A stretch of 64,000 nucleotides of DNA, taken from Pseudomonas simiae (lineage in GTDB: Bacteria > Pseudomonadota > Gammaproteobacteria > Pseudomonadales > Pseudomonadaceae). Positions within the stretch are counted from its first letter, which is position 1. Each line of letters opens with the position of its first letter. This document shows positions 28,791 through 38,112 of the stretch, in pieces. Under the pieces are notes generated by a model. It was not told where the DNA came from and did not search any database. It worked only from the letters and a program-made list of their open reading frames with translations. The translations under genes and the position numbers were made by a program. The DNA is taken from positions 496,001 to 560,000 of the forward strand of contig NZ_FOKB01000002.1 of NCBI RefSeq assembly GCF_900111895.1, in the 5' to 3' direction.

Positions 28791-29744
28791 TCAGGTGTTG
28801 CCGTGGGCATCCACTTGGCGCTGCGCCTCGTCTAAGTTGTGTTGCGCCTCGTCCAGTTGCTGCGGGCTGGCGTTCAAGTCCTTGGCCTTCTTCAATTCCG
28901 CGCGGCGCATCGCCAGTTGGATTTTGGCGCGTTTCAGGTCGCCAGTACTCACCGCTGTACCCGCTGCCTTCGTTGTGGTGCCCAGCTCCAGCGCCGTCAG
29001 CGCGTGTTCTGCCGCTTCGAACTGCTGCTGCAAGACGATCAACTGTGACTGCTGTTCAAAGGTGGGAGGGTGACCGAAGGCCTTCAAGGATTTATGCAGT
29101 TGGGCGCGACTCATAGCGACCGCAATTTTGGCTTTTTTGATCGCAGCATCCTGTGCTGTAGCCGCCTGCACAGGTAAAACCGGCACTGAGCGTTTGGCCC
29201 GAGCCACGCGTTCAGCAAGCTTTTGCGCTTCTTCCCGTTGCAGCCGCGCATTACGTTGCTCATAACGCCGCCTTGCCCGGTCGCGTTTGAGGCTGCGCTC
29301 ATGGCGTTGCTGATCTGTGATGGTCAGGTCTCCCACGATCAGTACGGTGGTTGTCGGGCGCATTTCAATGCAGTCAACGGGGCAGGGCGCGACGCACAGG
29401 TCGCAACCGGTGCACTCATCGACGATGACCGTGTGCATCAGCTTGGCGGCGCCGACAATGGCGTCCACCGGGCAGGCCTGAATGCACTTGGTGCAGCCGA
29501 TGCACTCGGCTTCGCGGATATAGGCGATCTGTGCCGGGGCTTCTCCTCGACTGGTATCGAGTTCCAGCACCGGCACGCGCAGCAATTGCGCAAGACCTGC
29601 AAGCGTCTCCTGGCCGCCAGGCGGGCACTTGTTGATCGCTTCGCCTTGAGCAATACCCTCGGCGTAAGGCTTGCAGCCTGGGTGCCCGCATTTGCCGCAT
29701 TGGGTCTGAGGCAGCAGCGCGTCGATACGTTGAATGAGGTTCAT
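28791..29744 (-). CDS. RnfB/RsxB-like ferredoxin without membrane anchor, with repeated C-terminal tail
   Basis: 317 residues from ATG 29744. The N-terminus [20 protein letters not shown] begins directly at the Fe-S domain (C26 GKC GHPGC), so the membrane helix of usual RnfB is absent. Two [4Fe-4S] ferredoxin motifs follow ([28 protein letters not shown]). After about residue 155 comes a long charged region: a basic helix ([19 protein letters not shown]), then two related segments of about 45 residues that start [16 protein letters not shown] and [16 protein letters not shown]. No other rnf gene is present here. The tail recalls the lysine/alanine repeats of RsxC. The role, perhaps a soluble electron carrier, is not known. 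Confidence 0.85.
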   Translation of the reverse strand: MNLIQRIDALLPQTQCGKCGHPGCKPYAEGIAQGEAINKCPPGGQETLAGLAQLLRVPVLELDTSRGEAPAQIAYIREAECIGCTKCIQACPVDAIVGAAKLMHTVIVDECTGCDLCVAPCPVDCIEMRPTTTVLIVGDLTITDQQRHERSLKRDRARRRYEQRNARLQREEAQKLAERVARAKRSVPVLPVQAATAQDAAIKKAKIAVAMSRAQLHKSLKAFGHPPTFEQQSQLIVLQQQFEAAEHALTALELGTTTKAAGTAVSTGDLKRAKIQLAMRRAELKKAKDLNASPQQLDEAQHNLDEAQRQVDAHGNT

Positions 29745-29802
29745 GCTGTGATCATGGGCATGCCGGTTAAGCAAACTGGGCTTAGTGCGTGGTTGAGCGT
29801 TC

Positions 29803-29935
29803 TTGTGGCGAGCGGGCTTGCCCCGCGATGGGCTGCAGAGCAGCCTATCATTGCCAGCGCGGTTTTACAGATAGAACCGGGTGCGTGGTGTAGGGCCGCT
29901 TCGCGACCCAGCGCGGGCAAGCCCGCTCACCACAA
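29803..29935. repeat. REP pair (imperfect REPIN) between metG and rnfB-like gene
   Basis: Arm 29803-29827 (TTGTGGCGAGCGGGCTTGCC...) and arm 29911-29935 (...GGCAAGCCCGCTCACCACAA) are near-complementary, 83 bases apart. It is a different REP family from those at 11092 and 15315: the core ends CCCCGCG, not CTCGCGA. Confidence 0.85.
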
Positions 29936-29958
29936 CCACACCTACAGACCTTGCAGGA

Positions 29959-32010
29959 TTACTTGATGCGCTGACCCGGCTTGGCGCCGCTGTCAGGGCT
30001 GAGCAGGTAGATCTCTTCCCCACCAGGGCCGGCCGCCATCACCATGCCTTCGGACACGCCGAATTTCATTTTTCGAGGCTTGAGGTTGGCGATCATCATG
30101 GTCAGGCGACCATCGAGCTTGGACGGGTCCGGATAAGCGCTCTTGATCCCGGAGAACACGTTGCGTTGCTCGCCACCGAGGTCCAGGGTCAGGCGCAGCA
30201 GCTTGTCGGCACCTTCCACGGCTTCAGCTTTCACGATCAGCGCGACACGCAGGTCCACCGCGGCGAAAGCGTCAAAGTCGATTTCCGCAGAGATCGGGTC
30301 TTTGGCCAACTCGCCATTGCCAACGGGTGCAGCCGAACCGGTATCGGTCTGGCTGGCGACCAGGTCTTCTTTCGAAGCGTCGGTCATGGCCTGGACTTTG
30401 ACCGGGTCGATGCGGGTCATCAGTGGCTTGAACTCGTTCAACTGATGGTTGCTGAGCAAGGTAGCGTGATCGTTCCAGGTCAGTGGCGCCACATTGAGGA
30501 ACGCCTCGGCGTCGGCAGCCAGCAGCGGCAGCACCGGCTTGAGGAAGATCACCAGTTGGCGGAACAGGTTGACACCCGTGGCGCAGATCGCCTGGACTTC
30601 CGCCTGCTTGCCTTCCTGCTTGTTCAGCGACCACGGCGCCTTGTCGGCGATCCAGGCGTTGGCGCGGTCGGCCAGGCCCATGATCTCGCGCATGGCGCGG
30701 GCAAAGTCGCGGGCTTCATAAGCATCGGCAATGCTGGGTGCGGCGGCCAGGAAAGCGTCGGTCAGTTCCGGCGCAGCGTTCTCGGCCACCAGCAGGCCTG
30801 CGTTGCCCTTGTGGATAAATCCGGCACAACGGCTGGCAATGTTGACGACCTTGCCGACCAGGTCCGAGTTGACCTTCTGCACGAAGTCTTCCAGGTTCAG
30901 GTCGAGGTCGTCGACGCCACGGCCCAGCTTGGAAGCGTAGTAATAGCGCAGGTATTCCGGCGACAAGTGGTCCAGGTAGGTGCGCGCCTTGATGAAGGTG
31001 CCACGAGACTTGGACATCTTCTGGCCGTTGACCGTCAGGTAGCCGTGCACCGCAATGCCCATCGGTTTGCGGTAGCCCGAACCTTCAAGCATCGCCGGCC
31101 AGAACAGTGCGTGGAAGTTGACGATGTCCTTGCCGATGAAGTGGTACAGCTCGGCCGTGGAGTCCTTGTTCCAGAACGCGTCGAAGTCCAGCTCCGGCGT
31201 GCGGTCGCAGAGGTTCTTGAAACTGGCCATGTAGCCGATCGGCGCGTCCAGCCACACGTAGAAGTACTTGCCCGGCTCGCCCGGGATCTCGAAGCCGAAG
31301 TACGGCGCATCGCGGGAGATGTCCCACTGCTGCAGCCCGGCGTCCAGCCATTCGGCGATCTTGTTGGCGACGGCGTCCTGCAAGGTGCCGCTGCGGGTCC
31401 AGGTTTGCAGCATCTGCTGGAAATCCGGAAGCTTGAAGAAGAAGTGCTGGGAGTCCTTGAGCACCGGGGTGGCGCCAGAGATCGCCGACTTGGGGTTCTT
31501 CAGTTCGGTGGGCGCGTACGTCGCACCACATTTCTCGCAGTTGTCGCCGTACTGGTCTTCAGTGCCGCATTTCGGGCAGGTGCCCTTGATGAAGCGGTCG
31601 GCCAGGAACATTTTCTTTTCCGGGTCGAAATACTGGGTCACCGAACGCTGGTCGATATGCCCGGCTTCTTTCAAGCGCAGGTAGATCTGGCTCGACAGCT
31701 CGCGGTTTTCTTCGGAGTGGGTCGAATGGAAGTTGTCGAAATCCACCAGGAACTCGGCAAAGTCGGCGCTGTGTTCAGCCTGCACGTTGGCGATCAGTTG
31801 TTCCGGGGTGATCCCTTCCTTTTCGGCGCGCAACATGATGGCCGAACCGTGGGCGTCGTCCGCGCAGACATAAATGCATTGATTGCCGCGATGCTTCTGG
31901 AAGCGCACCCACATATCGGTCTGGATGTACTCAAGCATATGGCCAAGATGGATGGAACCATTGGCATAGGGCAGGGCGCTGGTGACGAGGATCTTGCGTG
32001 GCTCGGACAT
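29959..32010 (-). CDS. metG: MetG, methionyl-tRNA synthetase
   Basis: 683 residues, the long dimeric form. Class I motifs HLGH ([12 protein letters not shown]) and KMSKSRG are intact. A zinc knuckle pair ([18 protein letters not shown]) and a C-terminal EMAP/Arc1-like tRNA-binding domain ([31 protein letters not shown]) complete the enzyme. It charges tRNA(Met). It is divergent from apbC. Confidence 0.97.
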   Translation of the reverse strand: MSEPRKILVTSALPYANGSIHLGHMLEYIQTDMWVRFQKHRGNQCIYVCADDAHGSAIMLRAEKEGITPEQLIANVQAEHSADFAEFLVDFDNFHSTHSEENRELSSQIYLRLKEAGHIDQRSVTQYFDPEKKMFLADRFIKGTCPKCGTEDQYGDNCEKCGATYAPTELKNPKSAISGATPVLKDSQHFFFKLPDFQQMLQTWTRSGTLQDAVANKIAEWLDAGLQQWDISRDAPYFGFEIPGEPGKYFYVWLDAPIGYMASFKNLCDRTPELDFDAFWNKDSTAELYHFIGKDIVNFHALFWPAMLEGSGYRKPMGIAVHGYLTVNGQKMSKSRGTFIKARTYLDHLSPEYLRYYYASKLGRGVDDLDLNLEDFVQKVNSDLVGKVVNIASRCAGFIHKGNAGLLVAENAAPELTDAFLAAAPSIADAYEARDFARAMREIMGLADRANAWIADKAPWSLNKQEGKQAEVQAICATGVNLFRQLVIFLKPVLPLLAADAEAFLNVAPLTWNDHATLLSNHQLNEFKPLMTRIDPVKVQAMTDASKEDLVASQTDTGSAAPVGNGELAKDPISAEIDFDAFAAVDLRVALIVKAEAVEGADKLLRLTLDLGGEQRNVFSGIKSAYPDPSKLDGRLTMMIANLKPRKMKFGVSEGMVMAAGPGGEEIYLLSPDSGAKPGQRIK

Positions 32011-32181
32011 GGGGCTCGGCTACTTGATGAAACGGAGGTCGGCCACTATAAAGCGCCGGGAAATATATTTCACCCCGTGACGCTGTTTCAGAATCTTCCT
32101 GACCTGCGAAAGCATGCCGTTACGCCGCTGGAACGGTTAGGATAGCCGCCTGTTTCAGTCAGTCTTTTTCGGGAGTAGCCC

Positions 32182-33276
32182 ATGAGCGCCGTCAATCGCG
32201 CAGCGGTGGAAGCCGTGCTTCGCCAATACACCGACCCCTATTTGAACCAGGACCCGGTCAGTGCCGGCTGTGTGCGTTCCATCGACGTCCAGGGCGACCA
32301 GGTGTCGGTCCAGCTGGAACTGGGCTACGCCGCCGGCCTGTTCAAGAGCGGCTGGGCGCAGATGTTGCAGATGGCCATCGAAGGCTTGGACGGCGTGCGT
32401 TCGGCCAAGGTCGATATCCAATGCGTAATCGCCGCGCACAAGGCCCAGGCGCAGATCCCGGGCCTGGCCAACGTCAAGAACGTGGTGGCTGTGGCCTCCG
32501 GCAAGGGCGGCGTGGGCAAATCCACCACGGCCGCCAACCTGGCCCTGGCCCTGGCCCGCGAAGGCGCACGCGTGGGCATTCTCGACGCGGATATCTACGG
32601 CCCGAGCCAAGGCGTGATGTTCGGCATCGCCGAGGGCACCCGACCGAAGGTCAAGGACCAGAAGTGGTTCGTGCCGATCGAGTCCCTGGGCGTGGAAGTG
32701 ATGTCCATGGCCTTCCTCACCGATGACAACACGCCGATGGTCTGGCGCGGACCGATGGTCTCCGGCGCCTTGCTGCAATTGGTCACCCAGACCGCCTGGG
32801 GCGACCTTGATTACCTGGTGATCGACATGCCGCCAGGCACGGGTGATATCCAGCTGACCCTGGCACAGAAAGTCCCGGTGGCCGGTTCGGTGATCGTCAC
32901 CACGCCCCAGGACCTGGCGTTGCTCGACGCAAGGAAAGGCGTGGAGATGTTCCGCAAGGTCAATATCCCGGTGCTGGGCGTGGTGGAGAACATGGCGGTG
33001 CACATCTGCTCCAACTGCGGCCACGCCGAGCACTTGTTCGGCGAAGGTGGTGGCGAGAAGCTGGCCACCCAGTACGGCGTGGAGTTGCTGGCTTCACTGC
33101 CATTGTCGAGGGGGATTCGTGAGCAGGCTGACGGCGGCAAGCCGACTGTTGCAGCGGAGCCTGATGGCCAGATCGCTATGGTGTATCAAGAGCTTGCCCG
33201 TCATGTGGGCGCACGTATTGTGCTGCAGGAAGCCGCAGCGCCAGCGATGCCGACGATCACGGTCAGCGACGACTGA
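32182..33276 (+). CDS. apbC: ApbC/Mrp, Fe-S cluster carrier ATPase
   Basis: 364 residues. An N-terminal MIP18-like domain (residues 1-85) precedes a deviant Walker A SGKGGVGKST, Walker B VIDMPPGTGD and the cluster-binding CxxC in HICSNCGH. The Mrp/ApbC family binds a [4Fe-4S] cluster at a dimer interface and hands it to apo-proteins. It is divergent from metG and followed by a terminator. Confidence 0.95.
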   Translation: MSAVNRAAVEAVLRQYTDPYLNQDPVSAGCVRSIDVQGDQVSVQLELGYAAGLFKSGWAQMLQMAIEGLDGVRSAKVDIQCVIAAHKAQAQIPGLANVKNVVAVASGKGGVGKSTTAANLALALAREGARVGILDADIYGPSQGVMFGIAEGTRPKVKDQKWFVPIESLGVEVMSMAFLTDDNTPMVWRGPMVSGALLQLVTQTAWGDLDYLVIDMPPGTGDIQLTLAQKVPVAGSVIVTTPQDLALLDARKGVEMFRKVNIPVLGVVENMAVHICSNCGHAEHLFGEGGGEKLATQYGVELLASLPLSRGIREQADGGKPTVAAEPDGQIAMVYQELARHVGARIVLQEAAAPAMPTITVSDD

Positions 33277-33293
33277 GAATCTGGAAGGGAAAG

Positions 33294-33318
33294 AGCCTCG
33301 ACAGCGTCGGGGCTTTTT
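33294..33318 (+). terminator. Terminator after apbC
   Basis: AGCCTCGAC (33294-33302) and GTCGGGGCT (33306-33314) form a stem with one G-T pair and loop AGC, then a T-run. It closes apbC 17 bases past its stop and insulates the rsmZ promoter. Confidence 0.88.
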
Positions 33319-33368
33319 CATGTCTGGACGGCGACAAGGGAGAGATTTCTCATTTACGCAATTGGTCG

Positions 33369-33386
33369 TGTAAGCATTTGCTTACT
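33369..33386 (+). promoter_or_regulatory. GacA upstream activating sequence of rsmZ
   Basis: TGTAAGCATTTGCTTACT agrees with the known GacA element TGTAAG-N6-CTTACA at all but the last base. It lies about 180 bases before the likely rsmZ start, the distance I recall for rsmZ in other fluorescent pseudomonads. Confidence 0.88.
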
Positions 33387-33522
33387 TTTTCGTAAGCGTT
33401 TGGTTTTTTTACCCGCCAAGTACGTCCCATTTAGTCGAAAGATTTTTCTATCTTATTGAAAGATAACAATTAATTAACGGGTGTTGAGCGCGAAAGTCTG
33501 CCTGCCATAGGAATGGAACCCG

Positions 33523-33550
33523 TTGAACTTCCTTTGGAACTCTCTAACAT
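33523..33550 (+). promoter_or_regulatory. rsmZ core promoter
   Basis: TTGAAC (33523-33528) and TAACAT (33545-33550) are separated by 16 bases, placing the start near 33558. This is consistent with a sigma-70 promoter helped by GacA bound upstream. Confidence 0.7.
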
Positions 33551-33558
33551 CAGTCCTG

Positions 33559-33691
33559 TGTCCACGGATTGGCACAGCCATCAAGGACCGATGGTTGAAG
33601 GAACGTCGCAGGATGCGATTCATCAGGATGATGAAAAGGAATACAGGGACTAGGGAAAAAATGTGGGCGGGTCATACCGCCCCTTTTTTTT
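33559..33691 (+). ncRNA. rsmZ: RsmZ, CsrA/RsmA-sequestering small RNA
   Basis: About 133 bases between the promoter and a terminator whose GGGCGG/CCGCCC stem (33665-33682) is followed by eight T residues. Eight GGA motifs lie in the transcript, several in hairpin loops (for example GCCATCAAGGACCGATGG and TCATCAGGATGATGA), the hallmark of Rsm RNAs. The RNA titrates the translational repressors RsmA/RsmE and so switches on exoproducts and antibiotics under GacS/GacA control. Position next to fdxA and the sequence itself identify it as rsmZ; rpoS, the usual other neighbour, is replaced here by apbC. The ends are estimated. Confidence 0.92.
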
Positions 33692-33727
33692 GCCTGCAGG
33701 AAAGTGAAACCCACCTTCCAGAAACGC

Positions 33728-33751
33728 AAAAAGGCCCGCAAGGGGCCTTTT
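33728..33751 (-). terminator. Terminator after fdxA
   Basis: AAAAGGCCC (33729-33737) pairs with GGGCCTTTT (33743-33751); on the minus strand T residues continue. It separates fdxA from the convergent rsmZ. Confidence 0.88.
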
Positions 33752-33765
33752 GGGAGGCGACGCTA

Positions 33766-34089
33766 TCAGCGTTCGAGGTCTGCAATCTTACCTTTTTTGC
33801 CATCCCACTCCGCTGCATCCGGCATCGGGTCTTTGCGTTCAGTGATATTCGGCCAGATTTCCGCCAGCTCGACGTTCAACTGAATGAATTCCTGCATCTC
33901 TGCCGGGACTTCATCCTCGGAGAAAATAGCGACGGCCGGGCATTCAGGCTCACACAGGGCGCAGTCGATGCACTCATCCGGGTGGATAACCAGGAAATTC
34001 GGGCCTTCGTAGAAGCAGTCCACCGGACACACTTCGACGCAGTCGGTGTACTTGCACTTGATGCAGTTGTCGGTAACGACGAAGGTCAT
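33766..34089 (-). CDS. fdxA: FdxA, 7Fe ferredoxin
   Basis: 107 residues. Cluster ligands: [17 protein letters not shown] near the N-terminus, where the spacing gives the [3Fe-4S] site, and [12 protein letters not shown] for the [4Fe-4S] site. A C-terminal tail ([19 protein letters not shown]) is typical of the Azotobacter FdI-like family. It is a soluble low-potential electron carrier. It sits between rsmZ and mutS, as in other pseudomonads. Confidence 0.96.
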   Translation of the reverse strand: MTFVVTDNCIKCKYTDCVEVCPVDCFYEGPNFLVIHPDECIDCALCEPECPAVAIFSEDEVPAEMQEFIQLNVELAEIWPNITERKDPMPDAAEWDGKKGKIADLER

Positions 34090-34231
34090 TTCTAATTTTC
34101 TCCTCAGGCGGCGGCAGCGAAACCCTTTGTGGCAGGGCTCGCGAGGTTCGGGAGCGATAGTCTGCAGGCCAGGCTAAAAGCCCGCAGCATCCCAAACCGC
34201 GCGAGAGTCTACCAGCTTGCAAGCCTTAGCG

Positions 34232-36823
34232 TTATATCCGAGTCTTCAGTGCATATAACATTTCGAGCGCTTTCCGCGGCGTCAAGTCATCCAGGTCAAG
34301 CTTTGCCAGCTCATCCAGCACCGGATGGGGCAGGCTTGCGAACATGTCGCTTTGATGCGGTGCGGCCGGTTTGCTGGAGGCTTTGGCGGGGCTGGCTACC
34401 GCCGTTTCATGGGGCAGGGCCGTGGTTTCCAGGCGGCTGAGGTGTTCGCGGGCGCGGGTGATCACGTCATTCGGCACACCCGCCAGTTGGGCCACGGCCA
34501 GGCCGTAACTCTGGCTGGCCGGCCCCGGCAGTACGTGGTGCAGGAACACGATACGCTCGTTGTGCTCGGTGGCGTTCAGATGCACGTTGGCCACCAACGG
34601 TTCGCTCTCCGGCAAAACAGTCAGCTCGAAGTAGTGGGTGGCAAACAGGGTGTAGGCACGCAAGTGCGCCAGGCGCTCGGCCGCCGCCCAGGCCAGGGAC
34701 AGGCCGTCGAAGGTGCTGGTGCCGCGGCCCACTTCGTCCATCAACACCAGGCTGCGTTCGGTGGCGTTGTGCAAGATGTTGGCGGTCTCGCTCATTTCCA
34801 CCATAAACGTCGAACGGCCACCGGCCAGGTCGTCGCTGGAACCGATCCGGGTGAAAATGCGATCCACCAGGGACAGCTCGCAACTGGCCGCCGGCACAAA
34901 GCTGCCGATATGCGCCAGGAGCACGATCAAAGCGGTCTGGCGCATGTAGGTGGATTTACCGCCCATGTTCGGACCGGTGATCACCAGCATGCGGGTATCG
35001 TCGTCCAGCGACAGATCGTTGGCGACGAACGGCGTGGTCAGCACCTGCTCTACGACCGGGTGGCGACCTTGCACGATGCGCATGCACGGCTCGCTGACAA
35101 AACGCGGGCAGTTCAGGTCAAGGTTCAATGCACGTTCGGCCAAGTTGCTCAGTACATCCAGTTCGGCCAGGGCGCTGGCGGTGTCCTGCAGCGGCGCCAA
35201 CTGGCTGATCAGGTCTTCAAGCAGGTTTTCATAGAGCATCTTCTCCCGAGCCAGGGCGCGGCTCTTCGCCGACAGCGCCTTGTCTTCGAATTCTTTCAGT
35301 TCGGGAGTGATAAACCGTTCGGCACCTTTCAGTGTCTGGCGACGTTGATAGTCGATCGGCGCCGACTCGGCCTGCTTGCTCGGTAATTCGATGAAATAAC
35401 CGTGCACGCGGTTGTAGCCGACTTTCAAGTTGGCCAGGCCGGTACGGGCTTTCTCGCGGGCTTCCAGGTCAATCAGGAATTGCCCGGCGTTCTCGCTCAG
35501 GGCTTGGAGTTCGTCCAGCTCGCTGTCGTAACCGGTCTTCAATACGCCGCCGTCGCGGATGATTGCCGGCGGGTTGTCGATGATGGCTTTTCCCAGCAAC
35601 GCCGCCAGTTCCGGGTAAGTACCGGCCGTGACCGCGAGCTGTTGCAGGTGCGGCGTATCCAGTTCGGTCATCGCCGCTTGCAACTGTGGCAAGGCTGCGA
35701 GGGCATCACGCAGGCGCGCCAAGTCGCGCGGGCGCGCATTACGCAGACCGATACGCGCCAGGATGCGCTCGATATCGCCGATTTCCTTCAGCTGTGGCTG
35801 CAGCTTTTCAAAGCGATAGCCGTCCAGCAGGCAAGTAATAGACGTCTGACGCGCCTGCAGCACGCTCAAGTCGCGCAGCGGACGGTTCAGCCAGCGGGTC
35901 AGCAAGCGGCTACCCATGGCCGTCTGGCAACGGTCGACCACCGATTGCAGGGTGTTGTCACGCCCGCCGGCCAGGTTGGTGTCCAGCTCCAGGTTGCGAC
36001 GGCTTGCGCCATCGAGCACCACGGTATCGTCCAGACGCTCATGACGCAGGCTGCGCAAATGCGGCAGGGCCGTGCGCTGGGTTTCCTTGGCATAGCCCAG
36101 CAAGCAACCTGCTGCACCGATGGCCAGGGTCAAGGTTTCACAACCGAAGCCTTTAAGGTCCTGCACCGAGAACTGCTGGCACAGACTTTTCAGCGCCGAA
36201 TCGCGTTCGAAGTCCCACGGCGCACGGCGCTTGGCCCCACGGCGTTTTTCCGCCGGTAGATCCTTCGGCCAATCATCCGGGATCAACAACTCCACGGGGT
36301 TGATACGCTCCAGCTCCGCCAGCAGGTTCTCCCAGCCTTTGATCTCCAGCACGCTGAAGTTGCCACTGGTGATGTCCAGCACCGACAGGCCGAACAGGCG
36401 CTCGTCGCCCAACACCGCTGCAATCAGGTTGTCGCGGCGCTCATCCAGCAGCGCCTCATCACTCACCGTCCCCGGCGTAATAATGCGCACCACCTGACGT
36501 TCCACCGGCCCTTTGCTGGTGGCCGGATCGCCGATCTGCTCACAGATCACCACCGACTCGCCCAATTTCACCAGTTTGACCAGATAGCCTTCCAACGAAT
36601 GGTAGGGAATCCCACACATCGGGATCGACTGCCCTGCCGACTGCCCGCGCGCTGTCAGGGTGATATCCAGCAACTTGGCGGCCTTCTTCGCGTCTTCGTA
36701 GAAGATCTCGTAGAAGTCGCCCATGCGGTAGAACATCAGCTGATCAGGGTGCTGGTTCTTGAGGCGCCAGTACTGCTGCATCATGGGGGTGTGGGAGGAC
36801 AGGTCTGAAGTGGTTTTACTCAT
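34232..36823 (-). CDS. mutS: MutS, DNA mismatch recognition protein
   Basis: 863 residues from ATG 36823; a further 16 codons upstream are not conserved in my memory of the family. The mismatch-contacting phenylalanine is in [10 protein letters not shown], ATPase Walker A is [10 protein letters not shown], and the later motifs [26 protein letters not shown] and FATHYFELT are intact. MutS binds mispairs and recruits MutL. It marks the left border of the accessory block; in fluorescent pseudomonads tailocins commonly sit between mutS and the cinA-type gene. Confidence 0.97.
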   Translation of the reverse strand: MSKTTSDLSSHTPMMQQYWRLKNQHPDQLMFYRMGDFYEIFYEDAKKAAKLLDITLTARGQSAGQSIPMCGIPYHSLEGYLVKLVKLGESVVICEQIGDPATSKGPVERQVVRIITPGTVSDEALLDERRDNLIAAVLGDERLFGLSVLDITSGNFSVLEIKGWENLLAELERINPVELLIPDDWPKDLPAEKRRGAKRRAPWDFERDSALKSLCQQFSVQDLKGFGCETLTLAIGAAGCLLGYAKETQRTALPHLRSLRHERLDDTVVLDGASRRNLELDTNLAGGRDNTLQSVVDRCQTAMGSRLLTRWLNRPLRDLSVLQARQTSITCLLDGYRFEKLQPQLKEIGDIERILARIGLRNARPRDLARLRDALAALPQLQAAMTELDTPHLQQLAVTAGTYPELAALLGKAIIDNPPAIIRDGGVLKTGYDSELDELQALSENAGQFLIDLEAREKARTGLANLKVGYNRVHGYFIELPSKQAESAPIDYQRRQTLKGAERFITPELKEFEDKALSAKSRALAREKMLYENLLEDLISQLAPLQDTASALAELDVLSNLAERALNLDLNCPRFVSEPCMRIVQGRHPVVEQVLTTPFVANDLSLDDDTRMLVITGPNMGGKSTYMRQTALIVLLAHIGSFVPAASCELSLVDRIFTRIGSSDDLAGGRSTFMVEMSETANILHNATERSLVLMDEVGRGTSTFDGLSLAWAAAERLAHLRAYTLFATHYFELTVLPESEPLVANVHLNATEHNERIVFLHHVLPGPASQSYGLAVAQLAGVPNDVITRAREHLSRLETTALPHETAVASPAKASSKPAAPHQSDMFASLPHPVLDELAKLDLDDLTPRKALEMLYALKTRI

Positions 36824-36992
36824 TGGGTCGTAGGCAAATTCGTTGAAAGGAGTGGGGCAAATGTGGGGCATTCCGCCCTGCGATTTTGCGATGGGCGCAA
36901 GGTTAACACGCGAGGTCGGGGCTTCGCAGGTCGCGTACGGTTAGTAAAGTGCAGGACGAAAGTCAGGGGCGGAGAGCAGGTTGTAAGAGCCG

Positions 36993-37364
36993 CTATTTTG
37001 CCCTGCGGCCACTGGCGGGGAACAAGCCTCGGATAACGCCGAGAAAAGCGGCAAACAAGTTGATTGAGGTTGCGGTAGTAATAGCAATCAACACGTTATC
37101 GGAAAAGGGGGCTTTGCCGGAGTAGTACGTTGACCAACCATTCCACACAAGTAACACCGCCCAAAAGATCACGCCGCACGCAGCAAACCAGAAAGCACGC
37201 CCCGCATATTTCTTGCGCAGCAGCCGTTCAGCCTTCTGATCTTTCAGGTTTTGGTTTCTTTCGTCGTCAGCGCCTACTGCCTGCTCGCCTCCGGGTTGGG
37301 AGTCCTGGTCGGGCCCTGATGCGGGGGGCAGGGTCAGTTCCAGGGTGTCGAGTTCCTCATTCAC
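36993..37364 (-). CDS. Two-helix membrane protein, candidate PanT toxin
   Basis: 123 residues from GTG 37364, which overlaps the stop of the upstream gene (GTGAATGA). The longer open frame to 37520 lies wholly inside that gene. The N-terminal 50 residues are acidic and proline-rich (TLPPASGPDQDSQPGGEQ), followed by a basic stretch (KAERLLRKKYAGR). Two membrane helices follow (AFWFAACGVIFWAVLLVW and LIAITTATSINLFAAFLGVI) and a basic end. No family is recognised. Its coupling to a Panacea-domain gene suggests a membrane-targeting toxin, a class described among PanAT pairs. That role is inference. Confidence 0.7.
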   Translation of the reverse strand: MNEELDTLELTLPPASGPDQDSQPGGEQAVGADDERNQNLKDQKAERLLRKKYAGRAFWFAACGVIFWAVLLVWNGWSTYYSGKAPFSDNVLIAITTATSINLFAAFLGVIRGLFPASGRRAK

Positions 37365-37845
37365 GGTTGCGGCTCTTTGGGTGAATGAGCTGCGCCATTT
37401 CCTTCCAGTCAATGGCGGAACCGTCCGCGCCCCTGAGTGCCCAGGCGGTACCTTCCTCGTGGGAGAGGTTGGACAGTTGGGTGCCCGACCACTTGCCGTA
37501 TTTATTGATAATGCGGTCAATCAAACGATGGGCGTAGGTGTCGCTTTCAGGAATTCTCGGGGTTACGAAGACGATGTCTTCGACGTCGGGCTTAAGGTTG
37601 CTGAGCAGCGACGTCACCGGGCGGCTGCCGTAGGATTTCAGCTCATGATAGAGCGATGGAATGACCGGGCCGTATTGCCAGCGGGCAAAGTGGTCATCCA
37701 TAAGGGGGAGCTCCCTTTCACGCAGATGCCAGGACTGGGTGTAAAACAGCAGCTTTTGAAGCTTCATGGGAGTCAAGCCTGCAAGCTTGCCTTCCTTGGC
37801 GCGTTCAATGAAGGCGTTAGCAACAGCTAGAGCTGAATAGGCCAT
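37357..37845 (-). CDS. Panacea-domain protein, candidate PanA antitoxin
   Basis: 162 residues from ATG 37845, with GGAGG at ideal spacing. The sequence shows the Panacea (formerly DUF4065) pattern: LTPMKLQKLLFYTQSWHL, an acidic spacer (PLMDDHFARWQYGPVIPSLY), and a C-terminal segment LSNLSHEEGTAWALR. Panacea domains act as general antitoxins, usually encoded next to the toxin they neutralise. It comes first in a two-gene unit and its stop codon lies inside the start of the next gene. The pair is divergent from the tailocin repressor. A related use in phage or in proteolysis adaptors cannot be excluded. Confidence 0.82.
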   Translation of the reverse strand: MAYSALAVANAFIERAKEGKLAGLTPMKLQKLLFYTQSWHLRERELPLMDDHFARWQYGPVIPSLYHELKSYGSRPVTSLLSNLKPDVEDIVFVTPRIPESDTYAHRLIDRIINKYGKWSGTQLSNLSHEEGTAWALRGADGSAIDWKEMAQLIHPKSRNRE

Positions 37846-38050
37846 GAGCACCTCCGGAATGGCTGGCTACGTTGTTACAGAGTTTCATATATAGGCTCGG
37901 GCTTGTCGACATGCAATGACGCCGGCTGACTGATGTCGTGTTGTTTCCCGGCCTGGTTTGAAAAGCTGTATCCAGTGTGGTGGATAGTAGTGAGTAGACC
38001 ACTGTTTGCATAGCCAGTATTTTGTGTCAAATTCCAGCGCAATAGGGATT

Positions 38051-38089
38051 AATGCATAGATTATGCAAATTAGCATTTGCCAATGCTAA
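38051..38089. promoter_or_regulatory. Palindromes in front of the tailocin repressor
   Basis: TGCATAGATTATGCA (about 38053-38067) and TTAGCATTTGCCAATGCTAA (38070-38089) are adjacent inverted repeats just before the repressor start. The first shares the TGCAT/ATGCA half-sites of the operators at 38933-39004 but with different spacing. They may serve autoregulation of the repressor and may also act on the divergent panA promoter. Confidence 0.55.
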
Positions 38090-38112
38090 AAACCCCCGGC
38101 ACTATCCACGTT

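Noticed and set aside
33523..34095. 190-codon plus-strand frame over rsmZ and fdxA
   Set aside because: It runs through the rsmZ promoter, RNA and terminator, and then antisense to fdxA.
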